From Congeria kusceri (lineage: Eukaryota; Mollusca; Bivalvia; Myida; Dreissenidae): DNA of 64,000 nt. The DNA is taken from NCBI GenBank assembly GCA_027627225.1, contig CM051027.1, forward strand, positions 89,078,451 through 89,142,450, given 5' to 3'. The position numbers and the translations under genes are program-made. Shown one piece after another: positions 1 through 12,614 of the stretch; position 1 is the stretch's first letter, and every line of letters starts with the position of its first letter. The notes under the pieces were generated by a model. The model had not been told where the DNA came from. It searched no databases and saw only the letters and a list, made by a program, of their open reading frames with translations.

Positions 1-3000
1 TACGTAGAATATTAATGTGTCTGAAAATGCACCCTGCCCGAGTATAAAGTACTTAGAATATTAATGAGTCTGAGGTTGCACCCTGTCTGAGTATAATGTA
101 CTTAAAATAATAATGAATCGCAATGGGCTTTCTGTCCGAGTATTAGGTATTTAGAATAATAATGAGTCTCAAGTTGCACCTTCTCCGAGTATAATATACC
201 TTGAACATTAATGAATCTGAAGTTGCACCCTGTCCGAGTATAATAATGAGTCTGACATTGCACCCTGTCTGAGTATATTGTCTGTTCACTATTAATGAGT
301 CTCAAATTGCACTCTTTCCAAGGATTATGTACTTACAATATAAATGAGTCTGAAGTTACACCTTGTCAAAATATAAATGCTTACAATATTAATGAGTCCT
401 AAGTTGCACACTGTGCAAGAATAATGTACTTAGAATATTAATCAGTCTTAATTTGCAACCTGTCCGAATATAATCTACCTAGAATAATGAAGAGTCAAAT
501 TGCACCATGTCCGAGTATAAAGCACTTAGAATATCTGTGAGTCTCAAGTTGCTCCATGTCCGCCTATAGCGAACATTGAATATATGTCTTAACTTGCACT
601 ATGTCCATGTGTAATGTACTTAGAATATCAATAATTCTCAAGTTCCACCCTGTCCAAATATAATGTTCTTAGAATAAAAAAGAGTCAGAAGTTGCACCCT
701 GTCCGAGTATAATGTACTCAGAATATTAATAAGTCTAAAGTTGCACCCTGTCCGAGTATAACATACCTGGAATATTAATCAGTCTGAAGTTGCACCCTGT
801 CCGAATTTAAGGTACTTAGAATGTTAATGAGTCTGAAGTCAGCACCCTGTCCGACTTTAATGTACTTAGAATATTAATGAGTCTAAAGTTGCACCCTGTC
901 CGACTTTAATATACTTAGAATATTAATGAGTCTTATATTGTACCCATTACCAGTATAATGTGCTTAGAATATTAATGAGTCTCAAGTTGCACCTTGTCCA
1001 AGTAGAAGATACTTAGAATATTAATGAGTCTGATGTTGCACCCTGTCCAAGTATAAAGTACTTAGAAAATTAATGAGTCTGAAATTTGCACCCTGTCCAA
1101 GTATAATGTACTTAGAATATTAATGAGTCTGAAAATGCACTGTGTCCGAGTATAATGAACGTACAATATTAATGGGTCTGAAGTTGCACCCTGTCCTTGT
1201 GTAATGTACTTACAATATTAATGAGTCATACGTTCCCCAATTTCCGAGTATAAAGTACTTAGAATATTAATGAGTCTGAATTTGCACCTTGTCCGATTAT
1301 AAAGTCCGTACAATATTAATGAGTCTGAAGTAGCACCCTGCATAAGTATAAAGCACTGGCAATATTAATGAGTCTGAAACTGCATCCTGTCCGAGTATAA
1401 TTCACGTACAATATTAATGAGTCTGAAGTTGTACCCTGTCCGAGTATAAAGTTCTTACAATATTAATGAATCTGAAGTTGCACCCTGTCTGAGTATGATT
1501 CACGTACAATATTAATGAGTCTAAAGTTGCACCCTTTCCGAGTATAATGTACGTACAATATTATTGAGTCTGAAGTTGCACCCTGTTCGAGTATAATGTA
1601 GTTGGAATATTTATAAGTCTTAGGTTGCACCCTGTCTGAGTATAATGTAGTTGGAATATTAATGTGTCTGAAGTTGCACCCTGTCAAAGTGTAATGTATG
1701 TACCATATTATTGAGTTGAAGTTGCGCCCTGTCCGAATATAATGTTCTTACAATATTAATGAGTCTCAAATTGCACCCTTTCCGAGTATAATGTACATAA
1801 ATATTAATGAGTTTGAAGTTTCATCCTATCCGAGTATAAAGTACATAGAATATTAATGGGTCTGAAGTTGCACACTGTCCGAGTATAAAGTACTTAGAAT
1901 ATTAATGAATCTGATGTTGAACCCTGTCCGAGTATAAAATACTTAGAATATTAATGGGTCTGAAGTTGCACCCTGTCCGAGTATAATGTATGTACAATAT
2001 TAATGAGTCTGAAGTTGCAGCCTGTCCGAGTATAATGTACGTAAAATTTAACGATTATCAAATTGCACCCTGTCTGTGTATAAGGTACTTACAATATTAA
2101 TGGGCGTGAAGTTGCATCCTATCCGAGTATAAAGAATTTAGAATGTTAATGAGTCTGAAGTTGCACACTGTCCGAGTATAATGTACGTGCAATATTAATG
2201 AGTCTGAAATTGCACCCTGTCTCAGTATTAAGCACTTAATAAATAATGAGCCTTAAGTTGCACCCTCTTTGAGTATAATGTACGTACAATATTAATGAAT
2301 TTGAAGTTTCACCTTGTCCAAGTATAAAGTAAATGAGTCTTAAGTTGCATCCTGTCCAAGTATAATTCACGTACAATATTAATGAGTCTGAAGTTGCACC
2401 CTGTCCGTGTACAATGTATATACATTATTAAGAAGTCTCAAGTTGCACCCTGTCCGAGTATAAAGTACTAAGAATATTACAGTGTCTGAAGTTGCACCCT
2501 GTCCGAGTATAAAGAACTTACATTATTAATGAGTCTGAAGTTCCACCCTGTCCGAGTATAAAGTTCCTACAATATTAATGAGTCAGAAGCTACACCCTGT
2601 CCGAGTATAATGTACCTAGAATTTTAATAAGTCTAAAGTAGCACCCAGTCTGAGTAGAAAGTACTTACAATATTAATGAGTCTGAAATTGCACCCTGTCA
2701 GAGTTTAAAGTACTTAGAATATTAATGAGTCTGAAGTTGCACCCTGTCCGTGTATAATGTGCATACATTATTAATAAGTCTCAAGTTGCACCCTGTCCAA
2801 GTATAAAGTACTAAGAATAGTTATGAGTCTGAAGTTGCTCCCAGTTCGAGTATAATGTACTTACAATATTAATGAGTCTGAAGTTGCACCCTGTCCGAAT
2901 ATAATGTACTTACAATATTAAGGAGTCTGAAGTTGCATCCTGTCAGAGTATGAAGTACATATAATATTAATGAGTCTGAAGTTCCACCCTGTCCGATTAT

Positions 3001-3750
3001 AAAGTACTTTTATTAATGAGTGCCAAATTGCACCCCTGTCCGTGTACAATATTAATGAGGCTGTAGTTGCACCCGGTCCGAGTCTAAAGTACTTAGAATT
3101 TTAATGAGTCTAAAGTAGCAAGCTGTCCGAGTAGAAAGTACTTACAATATTAATGAGTCTCAAATTGCACACTGTATGAGTTTAAAGTACTTAGAATATT
3201 AATGAGTCTAAAGTTGCACCCTGTCCGAGTATAAAGTACTTAGAATATTAATGATTCTGAAGTTGCTCCCTTTAAAGGTATAATGTACTTACAATATTAA
3301 TGAGTCTGAAGTTGCACCCTGTCCGTGTATAATGTATATACATTATTTATAAGTCTCAAGTTGCACCCTGTTCGAGTATAAACTACTAAGAATAAAAAAA
3401 ATTAATGAGTCTGAAGTTGCACCCTGTCTGAGTATAAACAACTTATATTATTAATGAATCTGAAGTTCCACCCTGTCCGAGTATAAAGTTCCTACTATAT
3501 AATGAGACTGAAGCTACACCCTCTCCGATATAATGTACTTAGAATTTGAATGAGTCTAAAGTACCACCCAGTCCGAGTAGAAAGTACTTACAATATTAAT
3601 GAGTCTCAAATTGCACCCTGTCCGAGTTTAAGGTACTTAGAATATTAATGAGTCTGAAGTTGCACCCTGTCCGAGTATAAAGAAAGTACATTATTAATGA
3701 GTCTGAAATTCCACCATGTCCAATATAAAGTTCCTACAATATTAATGAGT

Positions 3751-4575
3751 CTGTAGCTACACCCTGTCCGTGTATAATGTACTTACAATATTAATGAGTT
3801 TCATTTTGCACCCTCTCCGAGTATAAAGTAATTTAAATATTAATGAGTCTGAAGTTGCACCCTGTCCAAGTATATTTTATGTACTATATTAGTCTGAAGT
3901 TGCACCCTGTCCGAGTATAAAGTACTTACAATAGTAATGAGTCTCAAATTGCACCCTGTCCGAGTTTAAAGTACTTAGAATATTAATGAGTCTAAAGTTG
4001 CACCCTGTCCGTGTATAATGTACTTACAATATTAATGAGTCTGTAGCTACACCCTGTCCGTGTATAATGTACTTACAATATTAATGAGTTTCATTTTGCA
4101 CCCTCTCCGAGTATAAAGTAATTTAAATATTAATGAGTCTGAAGTTGCACCCTGTCCAAGTATATTTTATGTACTATATTAGTCTGAAGTTGCACCCTGT
4201 CCGAGTATAAAGTACTTACAATAGTAATGAGTCTCAAATTGCACCCTGTCCGAGTTTAAAGTACTTAGAATATTAATGAGTCTAAAGTTGCACCCTGTCC
4301 GTGTATAATGTACTTACAATATTAATGAGTCTGTAGCTACACCCTGTCCGTGTATAATGTACTTACAATATTAATGAGTTTCATTTTGCACCCTCTCCGA
4401 GTATAAAGTAATTTAAATATTAATGAGTCTGAAGTTGCACCCTGTCCAAGTATATTTTATGTACTATATTAGTCTGAAGTTGCACCCTGTCCGAGTATAA
4501 AGTACTTACAATAGTAATGAGTCTCAAATTGCACCCTGTCCGAGTTTAAAGTACTTAGAATATTAATGAGTCTGA
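3751..4575. repeat. 290 bp higher-order repeat within the satellite
   Basis: A block of six satellite units, one of them shortened, repeats at an exact 290 bp period. The marker CTGTAGCTACACCCTGTCCG lies at 3751, 4041 and 4331. The first two copies look identical base for base, and the third diverges only near its end (about 4570). The much higher identity between blocks than between neighbouring units shows recent block amplification. Confidence 0.93.
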
Positions 4576-5960
4576 AGTTGCACCCTGTCCGAGTATAAAG
4601 TACTTACCATAGTAATGAGTCTCAAATTTGCACCCTGTCCGAGTTTAAAGTACTTAGAATATTAATGAGTCTGAAGTTGCACCCTGTCCGAGTGTAAAGA
4701 ACTTAGAATATTAATGCTTCTTATGTTGCTGCCTGTCCGAGTATAATGTACTTACAATATTAATGTGCCTGAAGTTGCACCCTGTCCGAGTATAAAGTTC
4801 CTGCAATATTAATGAGTCTGAAGCTACACCCTGTCCGAGTATAATGTACATACAATATTAATGAGTCTGACGTTGCACCCTTTCCTAGTATAAAGTAATT
4901 AGAATTTTAATGAGTCTAAAGTAGCACCCAGTCCGAGTATAAAGTACTTACAATATTAATGCGTCTCAAATTGCGCCCTGTCCGAGTTTAAAGTACTTAG
5001 AATATTAATGAGTCTAAAGTTGCACCCTGTCCGAGTATAATGTACTTAGAATGTTAATGATTCTGAAGTTGCTCCTTGTCCGATTATAATGTACTTACAA
5101 TATTAATGACTCTGAAGTTGCACCCTGTCCGTGTATAATGTACATACATTATTTAAAGACTCAAGTTGCACCCTGTCTGAGTATGAAGTACTAAGAATAT
5201 TAATGAGTCTGAAGTTGCACCCTGTCCGAGTATAAAGTTGCTACAATATTAATGAGTCTGAAGATATACCCTGTCCGAGTATAATGTACCTAGAATTTTT
5301 ATGAGCCTTAAGTAGCAACCAGTCCGAGTAGAATGTAATTACAATATTAATGACTCTAAAATTGCACCCTGTCCAAGTTTAAAGTACTTAGAATATTAAT
5401 GAGTCTGAAGTTGCACCCTGTAGGAGTATAAAGTTCCTACAATATTAATGAGTCTGATGCTACACCCTGTCCGAGTATAATGTACATAGAATATTAATGA
5501 GTCTAACGTTGCACCCTTTAAAGTATAAAGTACATAGAATATTAATGAGTCTGAAGTTGCACCCTGTCCAAGTATAATGTACGTACTATATTAATGAGTC
5601 TGAAGTTACACCCTAATCGAGTATAAAGTATTTACTATAGTAAATTGTACCCTGTCCAAGTTTAAAGTACTTAGAATATTAATGAGTCTGAAGTTGCACC
5701 CTGTCCGAGTATAAAGTTCCTACAATATTAATGAGTCTGAAGCTACACCGTATCTGAGTATAATGTGCTTAGAATTTTAATGAGTCCAAAGTAGCACCCA
5801 GTCCGAATAGAAAGTACTTACAATATTAATGAGTCTCAAATTGCTCCCTGTCCGAGTTTAAAGTACTTAAAATATTAATGAGTCTCAAGTTGCACCCTGT
5901 AGGAGTATAAAGTACTTAGAATATTAATGATTCTGATTTTGCTCCCTGTCCGAGTATAAT

Positions 5961-6104
5961 GTACTTACAATATTAATGAGTCTGAAGTTGCACCCTGTCC
6001 ATGTATATGTACTTACAATATTAATGAGTCTGAAGTTGCACCCTGTCCATGTATATGTACTTACAATATTAATGAGTCTGAAGTTGCACCCTGTCCATGT
6101 ATAA
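5961..6104. repeat. Perfect 48 bp triplication within the satellite
   Basis: Three consecutive 48 bp units beginning GTACTTACAATATTAATGAG at 5961, 6009 and 6057 appear identical, including the variant CCATGTATAT. This is a local very recent amplification of a single unit. Its 48 bp length, divisible by three, keeps one minus-strand frame open by chance. Confidence 0.9.
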
Positions 6105-7169
6105 TGTGCATTCATTATTAATAAGTCTCAAGTTGCACCCTGTCCGAGTTTAAAGTACTAAGAATATTAATGAGTCTGAAGTTGCACCCTGTCCGAGTAT
6201 ATAGAACTAACATTATTAATGAGTCTGAAATTCCACACTGTCTGAGTATAAAGTTTCTACAATATTAATGAGTCTGTAGCTGCATTCTGTCCGAGTATAA
6301 TGTACATCCATTATTAATGAGTCTGACATTGCTCCCTATCTGAGTATAAAGTACATAAAATATTAATGAGTCTGAAGTTGCACCCTGTCCAAGTATAATT
6401 TACATAATATATTGAGTCTAAAGTAGCACCCAGTCCGAGTATAGAGTTCTTACAATAGTATTGAGTCTCAAATTGCACCCTGTCCGAGTTTAAAGTACTT
6501 AGAATATTAATGAGTCTGAAGTTCTCCCTGTCCGAGTATAAAGTACTTAGAATATTAATGATTCTGAAGTTGCTCCCTGTCCGAGTATAATGTACTTACA
6601 ATACTCATGAGAGTGAAGTTGCACCCTGTCCGTGTATAATGTACATACATTATTAATAAGTCTCAAGTTGCACCCTGTCTGAGTTTAAAGTACTAAGAAT
6701 ATTAATGAGTCTGAAGTTGCACCCTGTCCGCGTATAAAGTACTGAGAATATTAATGATTCTGAAGTTGCTCCCTGTCCGAGTATAATGTACTTACAATAT
6801 TCATGAGAGTGAAGTTGCACCCTGTCCGTGTATAATGTACATACATTATTAATAAGTCTCAAGTTGCACCCTGTCCGAGTTTAAAGTACTAAGAATATTA
6901 ATGCATCTGAAGTTGCACCCTGTCCGATTATAAAGAACTTACATTATTAACGAGTCTGAAATAGCACACTGTCTGAGTATAAATTTCCTTCAATATTAAT
7001 GAGTCTGAAGCTACACCCTGTCCGAGTATAATGTACATACATTATCAATGAGTCTGACATTGCACCCTTTCTAAGTATAAAGTACTTAAAATATTCATGA
7101 GTCTGATGTTGCACCCTGTCCAAGTTTAAAGTACTTAGAATATTAATGAGTCAGAATTTGCACCCTGTC

Positions 7170-8525
7170 CAAGTATAAAGTGCTTAGAATATTAATAATT
7201 CTGAAGTTACTTCCTGCCCGAATATGATGTGCTTACAGTATTAATGAGTCTGAAGTTGCACCCTGTTCGTGTATAATGTACATACATTATTTATAATTCT
7301 CAAGTTGCACCCTGTCTGAGTATAAAGTACTAAGAATGTTAATGAGTCTGAAGTTGCACCCTGTCCAAGTATAAAGTACTTACAATAGTAATGAGACTCT
7401 CAAATTGCACCCTGTCTGATTTTAAAGTACTTAGAATATGAATGAGTCTTTATTTGCACCTTGTCCGAGTATAAAGTACTTAGAATATTAATGAGTCTGA
7501 TGTTGCACCCTGTCCGAGTAAAAAGTACTTAGCATTTTAATGAGTCTAAAGTAGCACCCAGTCCGAGTAGAATGTACTTACAATATTAATGAATCTCAAA
7601 TTGCACCCTTTCCGAGTTTAAAGTACTTAGAATATTAATGAGTTTGAAGCTGCACCCTGTCCGAGTATAATGTACATACAATATTAATGAGTCGGACATT
7701 GCACCCTGTCCGAGTATAAAGAACGTACATTATTAATGAGTCTGAAGTTGCACCCTGTCCAGGTATTAAATACTTACAATAGTAATTAATCTCAAATTGC
7801 ACCCTGTCCGAGTTTAAAGTACTTAGAATATTAATGAGTCTGAAGTTGCACCCTGTCCGAGTATAATGTACTTACAATATTAATGAGTCTGACATTGCAC
7901 CCTGTCTGTGTATAATGTACTTACAATATTAATGAGTCTGACATTGCACACTGTCCGAGTATAAAGTTTCTACAATATTAATGAGTTTGATGTTACACCA
8001 TGTCCGATTATAATATACATACAATATTAATGAGTCTGATGTTGCACACTGTCCGAGTAAAAAGTACTTAGCATTTTAATGAGTCTAAAGTAGCACCCAG
8101 TCCGAGTAGAATGTACTTACAATATTAATGAATCTCAAATTGCACCCTTTCCGAGTTTAAAGTACTTAGAATATTAATGAGTCTGAAGTTGCACTCTGTC
8201 TGAGTATAAAGTACTTAGAATATTAATGATTCTGAAGTTGCTTCCTGCCCGAGTATGATGTCCTTACAATATTAATGAGTCTGAAGTTGCACCCTGTCCG
8301 TGTATAATGTACATACATTATTAATAATTCTCAAGTTGCACCCTGTCTGAGTATAAAGTACTAAGAATGTTAATGAGTCTGAAGTTGCACCCTGTCCGAG
8401 TATAAAGTACTTACAATAGTAATGAGACTCTCAAATTGCACCATGTCCGATTTTAAAGTACTTAGAATATTAGTGAGTGTGAATTTGCACCTTGTCTGAG
8501 TATAAAGTACTTAGAATATTAATGA
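7170..8525. repeat. Long-period duplications inside the satellite (about 540 and 1031 bp)
   Basis: Diagnostic variants recur at long distances. The segment with GAGTAAAAAGTACTTAGC near 7515 recurs near 8055, about 540 bp or 11 units away. The segment with ATGAGACTCTCAAATTGC at 7391 recurs at 8422, 1031 bp or 21 units away, with similar flanks over about 330 bp. These are older multi-unit duplications than the 290 bp block. Confidence 0.8.
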
Positions 8526-10330
8526 TTCTGAAGTTGCTTCCTGTCCGAGTATAATGTTTTAACAATATTAATGAGTCTGAAGTTGCACCCTGTCCGAGTA
8601 TGAAGTACTGAGAATATTAATAATTCTGAAGTTGCTCCCTGTCCGAGTATATTGTACTTATGATATTAATGAGTCTGAAGTTGCACCCTGTCCGTGTATA
8701 ATGTACATACATTATTAATAAGTCTCCAGTTGCACCCTGTCCGAGTATGAAGTACTAAGAATATTAATGAGTCTGAAGTTGCAACCTGTCCGAGTATAAA
8801 GAACTTACATTATTAATCTGTCTGAAGTTCCACCCTGTCCGAGTATAAACTTCCTACAATATTAATGAGTCTGAAGCTACCACTTGTCCGAGTATGATGT
8901 ACTTAGAATTTTAATAAGTCTAAAGTAGCACCCAGTCCATGTAGAAACTACTTACAATATTAATGAGTCTCAAATTGCACCCTGTCCGAGTTTAAAGTAC
9001 TTAGAATATTAATGAGTCTGAAGTTGCACCCTGTCGGAGTAAAATGCACTAAAAATAATGAGTTGCAAAATGCACCGTATCGGAGTGTAATGTACTTATA
9101 ATATTAAGGAGTTTCAAGTTGCACCCTGTCCGTGTTAACTGTACTTTGAATAATAATGAGTCTTGAATTGCACCCCGTACAAGTATAATGTACTTACAAC
9201 ATTAATGAGTCTGAAGTTGTACCCTGTCCATGTCTAACTTAATTTTAATATAAATGAGTCTGAAGTTGCACCCTGTATGCGTCTAAGGTACTTTCTATAT
9301 AAATGAATATAATGTATAATGTACTTAGTATAATAATGAGCCGCAAGTTGCACCCTGTCCGTGTATAATGTAATTAGAATATTAATGCTTGTGAAGTTGC
9401 ACCCTGTCCGAGTATTATGTATTTAGAATATTAATGAATCTCAGGTTGCGTACTGTCCGAGTATAATGTACTTAGAATATTGATAAGTATCAATTTTCAC
9501 CCTGTCCTGGTTTAAAATTCTTAGAATAATAATGAATCTAAAAGTTGCATCCTGTCCGATTATAATGTACTCAGAATATACATTAATTTCAAGTTACAAC
9601 TTGTCCGATTGAAATGTTCTTAGAATGTTAATGAGTTTCAAGTGGCACTCCATGTATAACATTCATACAATATTAATGAATCTGAAGTTGCATCGTGTCC
9701 AAGTAAAACGTACTTACAATTTTAATGAGTCTGAAGTTGTATCTTATCCGAGTATAATGTACTTACAATACTTATTAGTCTGTAGTTGCACCTGTTCAAG
9801 TATAATGTACTTACGATATTAGTGAGACTGAAGTTGCAGCCTGTCCGAGTATTATGTATTTAGAATATTAATATCCACGTTTTTTTTTTACTGTAATATA
9901 AATGAGTCTGAAGTTGCACCCTGACCGTGTATAATGTACTTAGAATATTTATGAGTCTGAAGTTGCATCCCGTCCGAGCAAAACGAACTTAGAATATCAA
10001 TGAGACTCAAGTGGAACCCTGTCCAAGTATAATGTACTTAGAATATCAATGAGCTTCAAGTTGCACCCTGTCCGTGTTAAATGTACTTTGAAAAATAATG
10101 AGTCTCAAATTCCACCCTGTCCGAGTATAATGTACTTACAATATTAATGAGTCTGAAGTTGCACCCTTTCCGAGTATACTATGCATACCATATTAATGAA
10201 TCTGAAGTTGCACCCTGTCTATGTATAATGTACTAATCAGTCTAAATGTACACCCTCTCCGAGTATAATGTATGTAGAATATTAATGAGTCTTAAGTTGC
10301 TCCCTGTCCTAGTATAATGTACTTACAATG

Positions 10331-10880
10331 AGAAATGTGGTGAGTGAGAGAAGAGATGGGGGTATGAGAGTGAATGTTGGGGTCTGGGTTGAATGGATGA
10401 GTGAAGAAGTGGGCTATAAATGTAAGAGATTGGATGGGGGGTGATTGAGAGATTGGGGATGATTGGGAGAATGGCGGGTTAACGGATGGGTAAGTGAGAG
10501 ATGGGGTGGGGAGAATACGTGAAGATGAAAATTGTGCGATGGATATCGCAGAGATGTAATGAGTGATGAATGAATGGAAGATGGGATTGGGGGAATATGT
10601 GAGGGAGAGAATTGGCTAAAGGGTGAGTGAGAGAGTGAGTGAGTGAGGGAGGGAGCGAGGGAGGGAGCAAGTGGGGGGAGCGAGGGAGCAAGTGGGGGGG
10701 TGGCGAGCGAGAGATGGGGTGAGTGATGAATGAGTAAAAGGTTGGGAGGGATATGAGTGAGAGAGAGAAGGGTTGGGGGATGAGTAAGTGAGAAAAGGGA
10801 TGAGGGAAGAATGAGTGAGGGACGGAATAGGGTAGGTGTGAAAGAAGGTGTGGGGATTGAAGGAGTGATTATTGAATACG
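10331..10880 (+). repeat. Degenerate purine-rich tract (GATGGGG/GTGAGTGAGAG type)
   Basis: About 550 bp where the + strand is almost entirely purine and T, with very little C. It is built of degenerate words such as GAGAGATGGGG and GTGAGTGAG. The centre, about 10645-10710, holds closely spaced G runs. It abuts the last satellite unit. Open frames on the minus strand are Ser/Pro/His-rich and come from the tract, not from a gene. Confidence 0.9.
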
Positions 10881-11740
10881 AGGAAATTACATATACCGCC
10901 TAATTTATTCACTTCGATCATTTTCTTTAATTGAATGTTGATTATATTTGGATCAAACTTTAAGTTATATAATTGGTGTCAGGTCAGTAACGTTATTGTA
11001 TTTAAAATACAGATTGTTATTGTTGTTTATGTTTTGGGCTTCTTGCACTTTATTGTTCATATCATATACAATTAAATAAATAAAATTATTTTTTTATTGT
11101 ATGTCGAAGTTAATGAAATATTAATGAATATTCAAACCAACAAACATTCTTATCGGGAAACAAACAACCAAGGAATGATCAGACTTATAAATGGCTAACA
11201 TGCTGACCAACGTTTGTCACTTTTTAATAGTAATTATTTGTTATTTTGTTCTTATTGGGTTGTTTGAGCTTTGGTTTTTCATTAGTGTAGTTGGTTGTTT
11301 ATGTGTGATTTGGTGGTTTTCTGGATGGTTTTGTAGTTCGTTTAGTCTTTTGGTAGTCATTGGTCAGTCTCAGAGTCTTGCTTCTCAAACAATCCAATGA
11401 AACAATTTGTATTTTAACACAATGTTAAAATAATAAGTATTAGTAGTACTAATACTAGTAAAACAAATAATTGTTAAGAATTGATAAACAAGTGGTTAAA
11501 CATTAGTCACAAACAAGTACACGGACCCAGTTTTTTGTGACATGAATCGAAATATGTGGGGTGTGAGCATGCCACATTTTAATATCAACTGCTGCCTATC
11601 GAGAGATTCAGCAGTTCCCCAGGGTGACTGGGGCTTTGAAAAGCCATTTATTGAGGCAGTTATTTCTGGTGTTTTGTTTCCTGATTTATGTTTATTGTTT
11701 CAAATATTCATAATTTAATTTCATTCCTGAGTGATTTAAC
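10881..11740. other. AT-rich single-copy-looking spacer
   Basis: No convincing gene. A small + strand frame (11191-11400) encodes a Trp/Phe/Val-rich peptide, but it comes from GT-rich sequence and has no recognisable domain. The only structure seen is a cluster of stem-loops at 11555-11645. The spacer lies between two purine-rich tracts that are themselves flanked by the same satellite. Confidence 0.6.
11555..11645 (+). other. Cluster of four consecutive potential stem-loops
   Basis: Four inverted repeats follow one another: TGTGG/CCACA (11555-11576), AACTGCTG/CAGCAGTT (11587-11616), CCCCAG/CTGGGG with a 5 nt loop (11617-11633), and GGCTT/AAGCC (11632-11645, sharing two bases with the previous stem). 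The pairings are seen in the sequence. I do not recognise a known RNA family, and no promoter or terminator is evident. It may be a structured RNA or chance. Confidence 0.4.
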
Positions 11741-11892
11741 GAAGGGGTCTGGTTTGAGTGAGAGAGGCGATGGGGGTGAGTGGGTAAGAGAAGGGTGGGG
11801 GAATGAGTGAGTGAAAGAAGGGATGGGGGATGAGTGAGTTATAGATGGACTGGGAAGAAGGAATAAGAGAAAGGATAGGGATGAATAGTAGA
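11741..11892 (+). repeat. Second purine-rich tract
   Basis: A shorter tract of the same kind as 10331-10880, with words such as GTGAGTGAGAGAGGCGATGG and GGGATGGGGGATGAG. It lies directly before the small second satellite block, so the order purine tract plus satellite is mirrored across the spacer. Confidence 0.85.
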
Positions 11893-12250
11893 GTAATAAT
11901 GAGTCTCAAGTTGCACTCTATCTGACTATAATGTACTAAGAATTTTAATGAGTCTCAAGTTGCACCCTGTCCTACTATAATGTACTATATGAATGCGTCT
12001 GAAGTTGCACCCTGTCCGAGTATAAAGTACTTTTAATATAGATGAGTCTCAAGTTGCACCATGTCAGAGTTTAATGTTGTTAGAATAATAATGATTCTCA
12101 AGTTGCACCCAGGCCAAGTATAATATACATTAAATACAAATGAGTCTGAAGTTGCACCCTGTCAGAGTATAATGTACTTAGAATATCAATGAGTCCTAAA
12201 TTGCACCCTGTCCGAGTAAACTGTACTTAGAATATCCATGTGTCTCAAGA
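11893..12250. repeat. Second satellite block, about seven units
   Basis: Seven or so diverged copies of the same 49 bp unit as the main array (GAGTCTCAAGTTGCACCCTG-like), ending near 12250. They mark the right border of the satellite domain. Confidence 0.92.
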
Positions 12251-12614
12251 GCATGTAATTGGGTAATTAAAATTGTGATAGTTAAGGTGTGACAATAAAT
12301 TAATAGAACTTATTCACAGTTTGATACATCATATTAACCTCAGATTCATTTTATTCTCGGATATAATGTGGACTTTAAAATGGATTTGTGTGTGGTTTGC
12401 ACAACGGTTGTGCGACCGAATCAACAGGCCATTATGTGCGACATCTGCAACAGATGAAACCACAGAACGTGAATAACAGGTGTGTTTGAAATAGTTTTAA
12501 TAAATGTATATTATAGTTTTAATAAATCTATATTATTTAATTACTGATGCTGGTGGTGATGATGATAATGATGATTTAATTATTATTATTATTATCATCC
12601 CCATCAGAATCACC

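Larger units (their letters stand above)
1..10330. repeat. Satellite array, about 49 bp unit, roughly 210 copies
   Basis: The whole stretch is a head-to-tail array of a unit of about 49 bp. Its key segments on the + strand are ATTAATGAGTCTGAAGTTGC and then ACCCTGTCCGAGTATAA, followed by a variable GTACTTA-type linker. Units differ by scattered substitutions and small indels; some are shortened to about 40 bp. The array is open at the left edge, so its full size is unknown. Towards 9000-10330 the copies become more divergent, as expected at an array edge. Short open frames here (mostly minus strand, with recurring TGCNFRLINI-like peptides) come from the repeat and are not genes. Unit period and identity are seen directly; the copy number is estimated from length divided by period. 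Confidence 0.97.

Noticed and set aside
1..10330. CRISPR array or repeat-encoded protein
   Set aside because: Units are directly adjacent, with no unique spacers of constant length, and the DNA is eukaryotic. The open frames are short, not ATG-anchored in many cases, and repeat the unit's own translation.
10479..10921. Ser/Pro/His-rich minus-strand ORFs
   Set aside because: Low-complexity translation of the purine-rich tract.
11191..11400. Small hydrophobic membrane-like protein
   Set aside because: The composition follows GT-rich DNA. There is no splice or promoter context and no recognisable family.
12455..12472. Selenocysteine recoding at the two TGA codons
   Set aside because: One TGA sits at a Trp position, further frame breaks occur downstream, and I saw no SECIS-like structure nearby. 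Decay is simpler.
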